Shown: piece after piece, positions 32,885 to 40,854 of the stretch | Layout: each line of letters begins with the position of its first letter | Position numbering within the stretch: position 1 is the stretch's first letter | Assembly (NCBI GenBank): GCA_002083405.1 | Contig: LVWT01000025.1 | Location: forward strand, 1 to 40,854 | Reading direction: 5' to 3' | Source: Nitrospira sp. SG-bin2 | Lineage (GTDB): Bacteria > Nitrospirota > Nitrospiria > Nitrospirales > Nitrospiraceae | DNA length: 40,854 nucleotides | The notes under the pieces: model-generated | What the model was told of the DNA's origin: nothing | Seen by the model: the letters and a program-made list of their open reading frames with translations, nothing else | The model's database searches: none | Position numbers and translations under genes: made by a program

Positions 32885-33457
32885 TTAGGTCGTTTTGCTT
32901 TCTGGGATGCGGTAACGTTTCTTGATGGCCGTCACGGCCTGGTTGGCTTCTGTCTCGTCTAGGCCTTGCCCCAATTGATAGGTTCTAGCCCCATAGTCAA
33001 AGGCAATCACCCCGCCGCCGATTCCCCATAATTGGAGTGCCGACGAGACACTCAGCGGACTGAATCCGACTGGCTCAGTGCGCAGATTAGAGATCTGGAC
33101 GAGATTATATTCTTTGTCAAAACCGAATCCTCCAATATCGCGGCGAGTTGTGAATGTCTGCCCATGCACAGTGACAATCTCCTTCCCCATCACCTGCCAT
33201 AACCAGGCGTAAATGGCCATCACCCCGCCGACCGTCCACACCGCAAGCCATGCCAACATCAATGACCAACCCTCTGACGGTTCATCGCTGTGAAGGAACT
33301 GGGCGGGGACCATGACTTCGGCCACCGCCCAGCAGCAGATCCAAAACCCTAAAAAACAAATGGCAAACAAACTCCGGCCACATGGAATGACGATACGCAG
33401 ATCCTTGGAGGTGTCCGTGATAAGAACTCGAGAGGCGGATGGTTGTGTCTTTGCCAT
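32885..33457 (-). CDS. Two-helix membrane protein of unknown function
   Basis: A 190-residue protein with two transmembrane helices (SLFAICFLGFWICCWAVAEV, about 31-50; LMLAWLAVWTVGGVMAIYAW, about 68-87) and a C-terminal cytosolic domain of about 100 residues (GKEIVTVHGQTFTTRRDIGG and following) that looks like a PH-like or YcxB-type sheet. The start MAKTQPSASRVL at 33457 is chosen: the frame is open a further 128 codons upstream, but that part has poor protein character. No ribosome-binding site stands out. Function unknown. Confidence 0.6.
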   Translation of the reverse strand: MAKTQPSASRVLITDTSKDLRIVIPCGRSLFAICFLGFWICCWAVAEVMVPAQFLHSDEPSEGWSLMLAWLAVWTVGGVMAIYAWLWQVMGKEIVTVHGQTFTTRRDIGGFGFDKEYNLVQISNLRTEPVGFSPLSVSSALQLWGIGGGVIAFDYGARTYQLGQGLDETEANQAVTAIKKRYRIPESKTT

Positions 33458-33842
33458 GAGATAGTCCCGCTGCAGTGATACATTATTACATGAATGAGCA
33501 GTGCCTCTCACATAATTTGGCTGTGGGAAAGGAGAAGAGACCGGCAGGTCATTGAATCGCGGCACACAGAGGAGACCTGCCGCCCCGCATTGCTCGTATT
33601 CGATAGTGAACGACTCAGTGGTTTGGACAAGTGCAGCAATACTCAAACCACCGTCGAGGCTATTGGATTTACGTTGCTGTAAAAGCTCAAGAAAGCACGA
33701 GACATACCGATACGTAGGGAGAGGAAGCCTGGGCGGGTTTTGAGGAAGCAGTTGACAGTTTTCTCTTCGCCCCATAGCCTGAATCGCATTCCTGTTCGTG
33801 CCTGGTGAATTCTTGATTGAGCCTCCTCGGTGACTTAATCTC
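33458..33842. other. Divergent region before the NADH dehydrogenase gene
   Basis: This 385-bp gap has a minus-strand open frame continuing the two-helix protein, but composition and lack of hydrophobic or domain pattern suggest it is not coding. A TTGACA-N17-TAGCCT promoter for the dehydrogenase is near its right end. Nothing else recognised. Confidence 0.5.
33752..33780 (+). promoter_or_regulatory. Candidate sigma-70 promoter for the NADH dehydrogenase
   Basis: TTGACA (33752-33757), 17 nt, TAGCCT (33775-33780). The -35 is perfect and the -10 weak, the same pattern as at 12216-12244. The leader would be about 56 nt. Confidence 0.5.
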
Positions 33843-35162
33843 ATGACTCAGAAACGCGTCGTTATCATCGGGGGCGGATTCGGAGGCATGACGGCTGCGC
33901 GTTTCTTGCGCGACGTCGAGGTCGTCCTGATCGACCGCACGAATCACCATGTGTTTCAACCATTGCTCTACCAAGTCGCCACCGCCGCCTTGTCTCCGAG
34001 CGACATCGCCTGGCCGTTGCGCACACTCTTCCGTTCACAACCCAACGTTCGCGTGGTGATGGATGACGTGCTGTCAATTGATCGGACTGCTCGGGTGGTC
34101 CGTCTCCGAGACAGCGCCCCGATTGCCTTTGATGCCTTGATTGTCGCTCCAGGATCGCGTCACGCCTATTTCGGGCATGATGAGTGGGAGGCGTTGGCCC
34201 CTGGACTCAAGACCATGGCCGATGCCGTCCATCTGCGCGAGCGGATGTTGCTCGCTTTCGAGGAGGCGGAACGGCAGAGGGCCGAAACCGGCGCGCAAGA
34301 CCGTCTGACTTTTGTGATTGTCGGAGGAGGTCCAACAGGAGTCGAATTAGCCGGTTCGCTTCTTGAGATCGGAAGAAGGGCTATGGGGCCTGATTATCCT
34401 CATTTGCGCCTGGAAGATCTCTCAATCGTCCTCGTGGAAGCCGGTCCACGTATTCTTCCGGGGTTCGATCCAAAACTATCCGCAAAGGCTGCCGACGCTC
34501 TCGCTCATATGGGCGTCACGGTTAAACTGAACAACCCAGTGAGTGCGGTTCGCCCGGACGGAGTCATGGTCGGAAGCGAATGGATCCCGTCAACCAATGT
34601 GATTTGGGCGGCAGGCAACAAAGCCTCGCCACTCCTGAACACGCTAAAGGTTGCCCAAGATTCATGCGGTCGAGTTAAAGTTCACGCCGATTTGTCGATC
34701 CCGGATGAACCCTGGATTTTTGTCATCGGTGATGCTGCACATTGCCTGGATCCCGACGGCAAACCCTTGCCGGGAATTGCTCCCGTGGCCATGGGAGAAG
34801 GCCAGTATGTTGCCCAGTTGATCAATCAGCAGCTGTTGCCGGATCAACGCACCCCGTTTGTCTATAACGATCGCGGCATGCTGGCTACGATCGGCCGCGC
34901 CCGGGCCGTGGCCCAAATCGGCCCGATCCATGTATCAGGCTTGCTGGCCTGGATGCTCTGGTGCATCGTTCATGTGTTTTTCCTGATCGGTCTCAGAAAC
35001 CGGATCCGCGTGATGTCGGAATGGACATGGTATTACCTCACCTTCAAACCGGGAGCCAGGCTGCTGTTTGAGCAACCGGCTCGTCGCGGCACGAGCAACT
35101 CCACAATCCCTGCACACGAGAGCGCGACGACGGACCGCTTTGATTCACAGCGCGCGGCGTGA
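33843..35162 (+). CDS. ndh: Type II NADH dehydrogenase
   Basis: A 439-residue single-subunit NAD(P)H:quinone oxidoreductase. FAD motif VVIIGGGFGGMTAARFL (about 6-22), NAD motif FVIVGGGPTGVELAGSL (about 158-174), the FAD-binding WAAGNKASPL and VIGDAAHCLD (about 300) and a C-terminal amphipathic or membrane segment (GLLAWMLWCIVHVFFLIGLRNR region, about 365-385) that binds the inner membrane. It passes electrons to quinone without proton pumping. The charged, Thr/Ser-rich last 25 residues are not conserved in the family. Confidence 0.94.
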   Translation: MTQKRVVIIGGGFGGMTAARFLRDVEVVLIDRTNHHVFQPLLYQVATAALSPSDIAWPLRTLFRSQPNVRVVMDDVLSIDRTARVVRLRDSAPIAFDALIVAPGSRHAYFGHDEWEALAPGLKTMADAVHLRERMLLAFEEAERQRAETGAQDRLTFVIVGGGPTGVELAGSLLEIGRRAMGPDYPHLRLEDLSIVLVEAGPRILPGFDPKLSAKAADALAHMGVTVKLNNPVSAVRPDGVMVGSEWIPSTNVIWAAGNKASPLLNTLKVAQDSCGRVKVHADLSIPDEPWIFVIGDAAHCLDPDGKPLPGIAPVAMGEGQYVAQLINQQLLPDQRTPFVYNDRGMLATIGRARAVAQIGPIHVSGLLAWMLWCIVHVFFLIGLRNRIRVMSEWTWYYLTFKPGARLLFEQPARRGTSNSTIPAHESATTDRFDSQRAA

Positions 35163-35315
35163 CGCAAGACGTGTAGCAACCCGTTTGCGCCACATCGACT
35201 CACCTGCACAGCGTACGAGTACGCCCTTCCGTCCGCACCTGGTTGACACGACGCCCTCCACAACGTAGCCTGCCTCCGTTTCAACCATGGACGGAACATC
35301 TGATTTCTGAGCACT

Positions 35316-35861
35316 ATGGACTGGTTATTCTGGACCAGCTTGGGCCTGTTCGCTGTCATCGCAGGCGTCGTATCGTTCTATCTCTATGCGCTCGTGGCGC
35401 GAACCAGGAAGGAGTTCCGTGCGCTTCAACCGGATGTGAAAATTACCAATTTGTCGGCGATGAATTCCGGAAACGTGCTCACGCTATTTCCCGAATTCGA
35501 GAACGTTGGTGGCGGGGTGGCGCACGATTGCCAATTGCATATGGGGGGATGGGATGGAAACTTTGCGGTCAAGAAAGTCTACCCGCGCGGGACGCGCATT
35601 CAGAAACAACGAGCGTCGATCGTGCTGGGCCCCGAGGCGCCGATTCGGACACAATCAGTCAGCAATGGCTATCTACGTCTCCGCTATCTCGACCGCTGGG
35701 GACATAAGTACGATTGCTGGTATCAGGTGACTCAGATCAAGAATCTGGCGCTCCCGCTCTATAACATTCAGATCGACTTGGACCACCCTGAAGTGAACAG
35801 ACCCATTCTCTCGTTCTGGGACCTGCGAAAATTGCTGCGCGCACTGGATCAGAAAGAGTGA
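35316..35861 (+). CDS. Membrane-anchored hypothetical protein
   Basis: A 181-residue protein with one N-terminal membrane helix (FWTSLGLFAVIAGVVSFYLY, about 5-24) and a globular part rich in beta-type residues (NVLTLFPEFENVGGGVAHDC, GYLRLRYLDRWGHKYDCWYQ). The FENVGGG and AHDC motifs recall domains that modify or bind, but no family was recognised. It is convergent with the lipoprotein gene at 36056. Confidence 0.65.
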   Translation: MDWLFWTSLGLFAVIAGVVSFYLYALVARTRKEFRALQPDVKITNLSAMNSGNVLTLFPEFENVGGGVAHDCQLHMGGWDGNFAVKKVYPRGTRIQKQRASIVLGPEAPIRTQSVSNGYLRLRYLDRWGHKYDCWYQVTQIKNLALPLYNIQIDLDHPEVNRPILSFWDLRKLLRALDQKE

Positions 35862-36055
35862 ACGTATCTCGCGTGAAAGAGCCTATGGCGTATGGCTGGT
35901 GGCTTATGGCACGAAACCGCAGGAGAATCGAAGCGGGAGGTACGACGGATTGTAAGTTGCGCGATTTGAAACGATCAACACGGGTCATGCAGGTTTGAGA
36001 ATGCGCAGCCCCGGCGAGATCGCCAGGGCTACTCCAAGCAAGAGGACAGCGCGGA

Positions 36056-36688
36056 TCAATGCGCCGGGATTTGCGGGCCGACCTTTTCGAGAATGACCTC
36101 CCGAATCTGTTTGGCAAAGCGTTTCGAGACTTCTTCATTCTGCAGTACGTGGCCTGATTCATACACCGTGTAAATCGCAGGGGGGGACTGAGAGGTAATG
36201 GTGGCCTCCATGACCACGGCCGTCATCTTGCCGGGTTTGCCGGTCTTGCGATGCACACCCTTCATCTCCATCAGCGAGACCTTTGGTGCGACGGTGACAT
36301 CGATGATTGATGCCGCCTTCTTGTTCCCCGGGACGAGTTGGATAACAGGATCGGACGAGAGTTCCTTCCGAATCTGTTGCGCGACTGCCCCCTTGGGCTT
36401 TTCCGCTTCCTGCATTTTCTTATCCAGGACGGTGGACGCAAGATTGACATAGATGGGATCCTGTGGGCCGCGCAGGGGTTTGGCGTTGAGAAGATTTGAT
36501 TGTTCCGCTTCATACGCCTGAGTCTGTTGACTCTTCGTCTGTGCATCAAGTTGCTGCTTGGCAACAGAATCTTCCCCGGTATCCTTTGACGCAAAGTCTC
36601 CCCCGGCGCATGCAGCAACTGCCATGCTGAGCATGACGATGCTCAGGACAGAAAGGATCTCATACGGCCTAGATGATGTGTGGCTCAT
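36056..36688 (-). CDS. Lipoprotein of unknown function
   Basis: A 210-residue lipoprotein with lipobox AVAAC (Cys about residue 27) after a signal peptide (ILSVLSIVMLSMAVAA). The mature part starts with a charged, Gln-rich helix (about 40-70) followed by a sheet-like domain (AASIIDVTVAPKVSLMEMKG, TAVVMEATITSQSPPAIYTV). The C-terminal helix carries Lys/Arg (SKRFAKQIREVILEKVG). Gln-rich plus paired sheet suggests a CsgG-, LpoB- or LptE-like periplasmic lipoprotein, but no match is claimed. AAGGAG precedes the ATG. Confidence 0.65.
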   Translation of the reverse strand: MSHTSSRPYEILSVLSIVMLSMAVAACAGGDFASKDTGEDSVAKQQLDAQTKSQQTQAYEAEQSNLLNAKPLRGPQDPIYVNLASTVLDKKMQEAEKPKGAVAQQIRKELSSDPVIQLVPGNKKAASIIDVTVAPKVSLMEMKGVHRKTGKPGKMTAVVMEATITSQSPPAIYTVYESGHVLQNEEVSKRFAKQIREVILEKVGPQIPAH

Positions 36689-37074
36689 GGAGTCGCTCCT
36701 TTGAAGGATGATCTGTACGGTCAGTGACGGTCTTCATCGTATTGCGATAAGTGTAGCAGCTGACTGTATCCTGTCGAGTTTTGCCCCTTCTAGGGTTATC
36801 AACTCCATGTCCAAGCGCATGGTTTGGATATAGTTTCGGTGGCGCAAGGCATATATTCTCAGCATTTTCATGATGTTGGCATGACATGCTACTTACTTCC
36901 TGCTACCGTGACCGCCAGCCTCAGGCCGGCAAATACAGGAGAAATCTTCGTGAACTCTGGGGAGCAGATCCAACCTCGCTAATCGGTCTTACGGCCTCTG
37001 TGCAGCGCGTCAGGCACTTGTTATGATGACTCAGCCTCATATCAGATCGAGGGCTCGTGATCGCGGAGATAAAG
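36689..37074. other. Divergent intergenic region
   Basis: A 386-bp gap between divergent genes with no plausible protein frame. A possible sigma-54-like TGGCATG...TGCT near 36878 has wrong spacing, and no strong sigma-70 site was found. GGAG for the beta-barrel gene is near 37064-37067. Confidence 0.5.
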
Positions 37075-37725
37075 ATGCCGGCACGTACCACTCTTTGGGT
37101 CCTCTGGTTCATCGCTGGGATCGTTGTCGCACCCACAACCGTCATCGCGGAATGGTATCTTGCCGGAACAACCGGTGTGAATTTCGCAGATCGAATCAAC
37201 ACCATTGGAGGAACAGGCCCGCAAGCTGGACTGCCAGGCCCCCTCGTAGACTTTGATCTCCAGAACTCGATCACCTATGGCGCCAAGGTGGGCTATTTCC
37301 AAGGACATAGTTGGTTCGGGATCGAGGGAGAAGTGCTGCACACGACCCCTCACATAAAGAGCTTGCCTCGCACTCCAACCTTAGATGAAGTTCCCGGCGT
37401 CCATTTAAGACTCACCACGATCGGGGCAAACTTCATCGCACGATATCCAGGCCGCACGTTTCAGCCCTATGTAGGAGCCGGGATCGGCATGGCAATCGCC
37501 CGCATCGGAGATACTGCAACCGTCCAGAACGACACTGATGTGACAGCGGCCTGGAACCTGTTGGTCGGCCTCAGGGCATTTCTGACTTCACACGTGGCGG
37601 TGTTTACGGAATATAAGTATCAGGGCGTATCGCTCCAATTCGACCAGGCATTCGGCCCCGATGGCGGTTTTGCCGGCAACTATAGAGCGCAGCACATCCT
37701 GGGTGGGCTGTCCTACCATTTTTAG
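37075..37725 (+). CDS. Outer-membrane beta-barrel protein
   Basis: A 216-residue secreted protein with a signal peptide (MPARTTLWVLWFIAGIVVAPTTVIA) and an eight-strand beta-barrel pattern: alternating residues and aromatic belts in WYLAGTTGVNFADRI, GAKVGYFQGHSWFGIEGEVL, FIARYPGRTFQPYVGAGIGM and AVFTEYKYQGVSLQFD, ending in a C-terminal Phe (LSYHF) as in OmpX/OmpW-type proteins. Function is probably structural or adhesive. The ATG at 37075 has GGAG upstream. The Slp-like gene follows within 15 bp. Confidence 0.85.
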   Translation: MPARTTLWVLWFIAGIVVAPTTVIAEWYLAGTTGVNFADRINTIGGTGPQAGLPGPLVDFDLQNSITYGAKVGYFQGHSWFGIEGEVLHTTPHIKSLPRTPTLDEVPGVHLRLTTIGANFIARYPGRTFQPYVGAGIGMAIARIGDTATVQNDTDVTAAWNLLVGLRAFLTSHVAVFTEYKYQGVSLQFDQAFGPDGGFAGNYRAQHILGGLSYHF

Positions 37726-37738
37726 ACACGGAGGCTCT

Positions 37739-38413
37739 ATGTTTCGCGGCGCTGTGCTCCCTCCCCTGCTGGCAGGACTCTTCGGCGTCGTATCTTGTGG
37801 AGAATCCGTCCATCAAGTTCAACGGGAATCAGGCTTGCTCGGCGTGCCATCAGAGTTGGCAGCCCAAATTGATTCTAGTGTCAGGTTTGTCGATTTACAG
37901 GGGACTCCTGCAAACTACGTTGGGCGAGTGGTCATGTTCGGCGGGATTATTCTTGTGGCGAAACGGACTGAAACGGAGACCGAAATAGAAATCCTGGAAC
38001 TTCCAGTCGGTCCCAATGGGCCGTTAACAGAGGACCGCCTTCGTTCAAAGGGGCGGTTCATAGCTGTGCATCGTGCGTTTGTCGACCCGGCAACTCTACC
38101 GCCAGGCACACCCGTCAGCATCATCGGTGCGGTGACGGGCTCGGCGACCAAACCTCTCGATGAAGGCGAATTCACCTATCCGGTACTCGAAGCCAAACAC
38201 ATCGTTAATTGGAATACAGCCGTTGCGCAGAGGCCGGACAGTCCGCTGTTTCTGAGCCCATTTCTTGCGCCACTTGCGCCCTATGGATATTGGGGCAGAC
38301 CCTATGGACATTTCCCCTATTCAGGACGTTTCGGCCCTTCGATCGGCGCTCCAAGGTCCTCGCCGCCACCGCCTCCGCCACGAAACCCCTCACCGCACCT
38401 TAGGCGCAGGTAA
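37739..38413 (+). CDS. Slp-family outer-membrane lipoprotein
   Basis: A 224-residue lipoprotein with a lipobox (GVVSC, Cys about 20) and a Slp domain (PANYVGRVVMFGGIILVAKR, about 58-77; RFIAVHRAFVDPATLPPG, about 105-122). Slp proteins are outer-membrane lipoproteins induced in starvation or acid stress in E. coli. The C-terminus is Pro/Tyr/Gly-rich (PYGYWGRPYGHFPYSGRFG), as in surface-exposed tails. CGGAGG lies upstream of the ATG. Close linkage to the beta-barrel and dioxygenase genes suggests one operon. Confidence 0.85.
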   Translation: MFRGAVLPPLLAGLFGVVSCGESVHQVQRESGLLGVPSELAAQIDSSVRFVDLQGTPANYVGRVVMFGGIILVAKRTETETEIEILELPVGPNGPLTEDRLRSKGRFIAVHRAFVDPATLPPGTPVSIIGAVTGSATKPLDEGEFTYPVLEAKHIVNWNTAVAQRPDSPLFLSPFLAPLAPYGYWGRPYGHFPYSGRFGPSIGAPRSSPPPPPPRNPSPHLRRR

Positions 38414-38419
38414 TCGTTG

Positions 38420-39154
38420 ATGGAACCTACGGACAAACCATCAGGGCATGTCCTGTCCCGCCGTCAAGTCGTAACACTTCTCGGTACGACTGGCGCATTA
38501 TGGCTGACGGGAGGTGGCCTCATTCCAAGGCGATTATTTGCAGGCGAAGCGGAATCTGCTTGTATTGTTCGGCCGGAACAAATGGAAGGGCCGTATTTCG
38601 TCGACGAACGGTTACATCGATCCGATATCCGCTCTGATCCGGCCAGTGGTCAAATCAAACAGGGTACGCCGCTGACGCTGACCTTTCAGGTCATGCGGCT
38701 CAACGCCGGAAATTGCGGGCCATTGTCCGGTGCTCAAGTGGACATTTGGCATTGCGATGCGACCGGCGTCTATTCCGATGTGCAGGACCCATGGTTCAAC
38801 ACCACGGGCCAGAAATTTCTGCGCGGTCATCAGATCACCGACATGCGGGGCGAGGCTCGATTCGTCACAATCTATCCTGGCTGGTACCCTGGACGGACCG
38901 TGCATCTTCATTTCAAGATACGCACTAACCCATCGGCGAGCCGAAGCTTCGACTTTACGTCGCAATTGTACTTTGACGATCCTATTACAGATCGTGTGCT
39001 CTCCGCTCCACCCTATGCCGCGCGGGGACCGCGCACTACGCGAAACCGGCAGGACTGGATTTTTAGGCGGGGCGGCGATCGATTGATGCTGGCACCCACC
39101 ATTGATCTCGATGGTTATTCGGCTAAATTCTTGATCGCGCTCCAGCTATCTTGA
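38420..39154 (+). CDS. Secreted intradiol ring-cleavage dioxygenase
   Basis: A 244-residue enzyme of the catechol/protocatechuate 3,4-dioxygenase fold, which splits aromatic diols between the OH groups using Fe(III). Iron ligands are visible: Tyr in TGVYSDV, Tyr in GWYPGRTVHLH and the two His in VHLHFK. The N-terminus has a Tat-like RRQVVTLLGTTGALWLTGG. Most family members are cytoplasmic; exported forms occur in several lineages and act on unknown phenols. ATG at 38420 is used (a TTG at 38417 is also in frame). It starts six bases after the Slp stop. Confidence 0.88.
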   Translation: MEPTDKPSGHVLSRRQVVTLLGTTGALWLTGGGLIPRRLFAGEAESACIVRPEQMEGPYFVDERLHRSDIRSDPASGQIKQGTPLTLTFQVMRLNAGNCGPLSGAQVDIWHCDATGVYSDVQDPWFNTTGQKFLRGHQITDMRGEARFVTIYPGWYPGRTVHLHFKIRTNPSASRSFDFTSQLYFDDPITDRVLSAPPYAARGPRTTRNRQDWIFRRGGDRLMLAPTIDLDGYSAKFLIALQLS

Positions 39155-39172
39155 AGGATCATACAACGCACT

Positions 39173-39196
39173 GAGGAGATGCCATGACATCTCCTC
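39173..39196 (+). terminator. Hairpin after the dioxygenase gene
   Basis: GAGGAGATG (39173-39181) and CATCTCCTC (39188-39196) form a 9-bp stem with a 6-nt loop, 18 bp after the dioxygenase stop. Only a poor T-run follows (GGTGTCGTTT). Confidence 0.55.
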
Positions 39197-39217
39197 GGTG
39201 TCGTTTCAGCTGTGCAA

Positions 39218-39528
39218 TCAACGGCTCATCGCCATGCTGTCATGCTTCATGCCGCTGTCGGCTTTCATACCGTTGCCACGCGCTTCGCCCGAAGCGGTTA
39301 GGACCGGCTTGGGAAACGACGCTTCGCCGAGCAATACTTCCGCATACGCACACCAGATTTGGACCTTGGCCACGTCGTTGATCTGCACCGGCAAGGTAAT
39401 CGTCCGGTTCCACCCAGCGCACCTCCTGTCAATGCCGCTTGGTCTGAGTCAGCCAAGAGCCCTCTTGTACTATTCAATTCATAAATGCGCAGTGTCCCCG
39501 ATGCACTCGTCTGCAATCTATCGCCTAC
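39218..39528 (-). pseudogene. Frameshifted remnant of a hypothetical protein gene
   Basis: On the minus strand the upper frame (39528 down to about 39420) reads EVGDRLQTSASGTLRIYELN...LTGGALGG. The lower frame (to the stop at 39218-39220) reads WNRTITLPVQINDVAKVQIW...AYAEVLLGEASFPKPVL...GMKHDSMAMSR. Both look like real protein, and the second follows the first after a shift near 39415-39425. An AGGAGG box lies just upstream, but only a TTG or other weak start follows. No family is recognised. It may be a small gene broken by a frameshift or truncated. Confidence 0.5.
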
Positions 39529-39683
39529 CTCCTAAGGGGGATCTTTGTGCGCCCTAATCCCCTCACCGGAGGGGTTGCGGCCAGGGAGCGCATCTCGATA
39601 CATTGCACGGTCATCATAACGGGCATCGATTCACAACGAGACTGGGACAGACTGAGCTGATAGACCCGCCACAACAGGAGCAT

Positions 39684-40854
39684 ATGCCAATGATCGGGAA
39701 CACGACATCCTCACCGTTTGGGAACCGCCAGAGACCCGCTCTGTCCGCCATCATGCTGGTGCTGGTGGGGTGCCTGGCAGTATTGAGTGCGTGCGGTGGT
39801 GAGGATACTGCACCGCGGTCTCGTGCGGCCACAGTGTTGGCCTTTACGCCAACCACCGGAGGGATCGGCACGATCGTCACCGTAACAGGAACTAACTTTT
39901 CCACCACTCAATCCGTAACCATCGCTGGAGCCCCCGCTATTGTATTGAGCCAGTCTGGCAGTGCGCTGACCGCCCTTGTTATGCCAGGTGCCGTCACCGG
40001 TCCGGTGCAAGTGACGAGAGCTTCCGGCGTGCTCACGAGTCCAGGCATCTTTACAGTCACCACTACCGGGGTGCCCGCGACACAGCAGGGACCGAAGCTT
40101 GTTGGCACCGGCGCCGCCGCGGGCATCGTGCAGCAAGGCTATTCCGTGGCGCTCAGCGCTGATGGTGCCACCGCGCTCGTGGGTGGTCCAGCCGATGACA
40201 CAAACACCGGCGCTGCCTGGGTCTTCACCCGAACTGGTGGCAGCTGGACACAGCAAGGCACGAAGCTTGTTGGCACCGGTGCTGTGGGCGCGGCATGGCA
40301 AGGCCATTCCGTGGCGCTCAGCGCTGATGGTGCGACCGCGCTCGTGGGTGGTCCAGCCGATGACACACAAACCGGTGCTGCCTGGGTCTTCACCCGAACT
40401 GGTGGCAGCTGGACACAGCAAGGCACGAAGCTTGTTGGCACCGGTGCTGTGGGCGCGGCGCAGCAAGGCTGGTCCGTAGCGCTCAGCGCCGACGGTGCGA
40501 CCGCGCTCGTGGGCGGTCCAGCCGATGACACACAAACCGGCGCTGCCTGGGTCTTCACCCGAACCGGTGGCAGTTGGACACAGCAGGACACAAAGTTTGT
40601 CGGCACCGGCGCTGTGGGCACGGCGCAGCAGGGCTGGTCCGTAGCGCTCAGCGCTGATGGTGCGACCGCGCTCGTGGGCGGCCCCGCCGATGACACACAA
40701 ACCGGTGCTGCCTGGGTCTTCACCCGAACCGGTGGCAGCTGGACACAGCAAGGTGCGAAGCTTATTGGTATCGGCGCCGTGGGCGCGGCCTGGCAGGGCT
40801 GGTCCGTAGCGCTCAGCGCTGATGGTGCGACCGCGCTCGTGGGCGGCCCCGCCG
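39684..40854 (+). CDS. IPT/TIG lipoprotein with 55-residue tandem repeats (partial)
   Basis: The reading frame is open from ATG 39684 (AGGAG upstream) to the end of the window. A signal peptide with lipobox (LAVLSAC, Cys about 37) is followed by one IPT/TIG Ig-like domain (about residues 48-130, LAFTPTTGGIGTIVTVTGTN) and then FG-GAP-like repeats of 55 residues, each with GYSVALSADGATALVGGPAD- and GAAWVFTRTGGSWTQQG-like halves. Five units are present, the first one codon longer, the last cut by the window. Such repeats form beta-propeller blades in cell-surface or adhesion proteins. The minus-strand ORFs over this region are shadows. Function unknown. Confidence 0.85.
   Translation, partial: MPMIGNTTSSPFGNRQRPALSAIMLVLVGCLAVLSACGGEDTAPRSRAATVLAFTPTTGGIGTIVTVTGTNFSTTQSVTIAGAPAIVLSQSGSALTALVMPGAVTGPVQVTRASGVLTSPGIFTVTTTGVPATQQGPKLVGTGAAAGIVQQGYSVALSADGATALVGGPADDTNTGAAWVFTRTGGSWTQQGTKLVGTGAVGAAWQGHSVALSADGATALVGGPADDTQTGAAWVFTRTGGSWTQQGTKLVGTGAVGAAQQGWSVALSADGATALVGGPADDTQTGAAWVFTRTGGSWTQQDTKFVGTGAVGTAQQGWSVALSADGATALVGGPADDTQTGAAWVFTRTGGSWTQQGAKLIGIGAVGAAWQGWSVALSADGATALVGGPA
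40083..40854 (+). repeat. 165-bp coding tandem repeat array
   Basis: Units begin at 40083, 40251, 40416, 40581 and 40746. The first is 168 bp, the others 165 bp, and the last is truncated by the window edge. Units are nearly identical in DNA, including long shared stretches such as GTGGCGCTCAGCGCTGATGG. Multiples of three keep the frame, so copy number can change without breaking the gene. Confidence 0.9.

Noticed and set aside
32885..33844. Full 319-codon frame for the two-helix protein
   Set aside because: The first 128 codons are not protein-like and the ATG at 33457 begins the convincing part.
39711..40751. Long minus-strand repetitive ORFs over the 165-bp repeats
   Set aside because: They are mirror frames of the plus-strand lipoprotein repeats; the plus frame has the start, lipobox and IPT domain.
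40083..40854. Tandem repeats considered as a CRISPR array
   Set aside because: Units are 165 bp, code for protein in frame and have no repeat-spacer pattern.

Overview
The window looks like chromosomal DNA of a nitrite-oxidising Nitrospira or close relative. That assignment is inference, from a moderately GC-rich Gram-negative gene set (lipoproteins, Tat substrates, type IV pilus genes), a P460-type cytochrome, many periplasmic redox proteins, and the dnaB-hisZ-serA-aminotransferase neighbourhood. No rRNA, tRNA, CRISPR array or intact insertion sequence was seen.

Layout. (1) 51-4428, minus strand: trypsin-like protease with a possible in-frame C-terminal extension beyond a stop codon, an ABC-2 export pair, a membrane-anchored TPR-like protein and a type IV pilin with a strong terminator. 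(2) 4812-11983, minus: large TPR lipoprotein, DnaB, HisZ, SerA and a class V aminotransferase. (3) 12290-18372: MltD-type LysM transglycosylase, a divergent YfgM-like TPR protein, BioF, and two PilT/PilU-type ATPases. (4) 18400-31704, minus: a large redox and stress island. (5) 31808-40854: a truncated DedA/TVP38-like gene, small hypothetical proteins, a type II NADH dehydrogenase, lipoproteins, an outer-membrane beta-barrel protein, a Slp-like lipoprotein, an intradiol dioxygenase, a frameshifted gene remnant, and a lipoprotein with an IPT domain and nearly identical 165-bp tandem repeats that runs off the window.

The main discovery candidate is region 4. A four-gene module (YHS-domain protein, Met/Lys-rich secreted protein, cytochrome b561-like membrane protein, Tat-exported sulfite-oxidase-fold molybdoenzyme) is present twice, at 19.1-21.8 kb and 25.0-27.7 kb. 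A third, frameshifted YHS gene, a cytochrome P460 and an alpha/beta hydrolase lie between the copies. Upstream are a STAS protein, an ECF sigma factor and a soluble zinc-binding anti-sigma factor. Five sites with the same architecture (TGTAAGA, then 16 nt, then GAC) sit just upstream of module genes and of the anti-sigma gene. I read them as the promoters of this ECF sigma factor. The STAS-sigma operon has a near-perfect sigma-54 promoter (TGGCAC-N5-TTGCT), and the next upstream gene encodes a GAF-GAF-PAS sigma-54 activator. The sequence therefore suggests a cascade: sigma-54 activator, then ECF sigma, then a duplicated periplasmic methionine-rich protein plus molybdoenzyme repair module. This resembles the hypochlorite response of Azospira (SigF/NrsF, MrpX, YedY1-YedZ1) but has different regulators and added YHS proteins. 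Protection from reactive chlorine or other methionine-oxidising stress is my inference.

Three genes (YHS copy 3, molybdoenzyme copy 2, and a remnant at 39.2-39.5 kb) carry apparent frameshifts. The first two are each one base short in a short A/T run, so either real decay or a sequencing error is possible.
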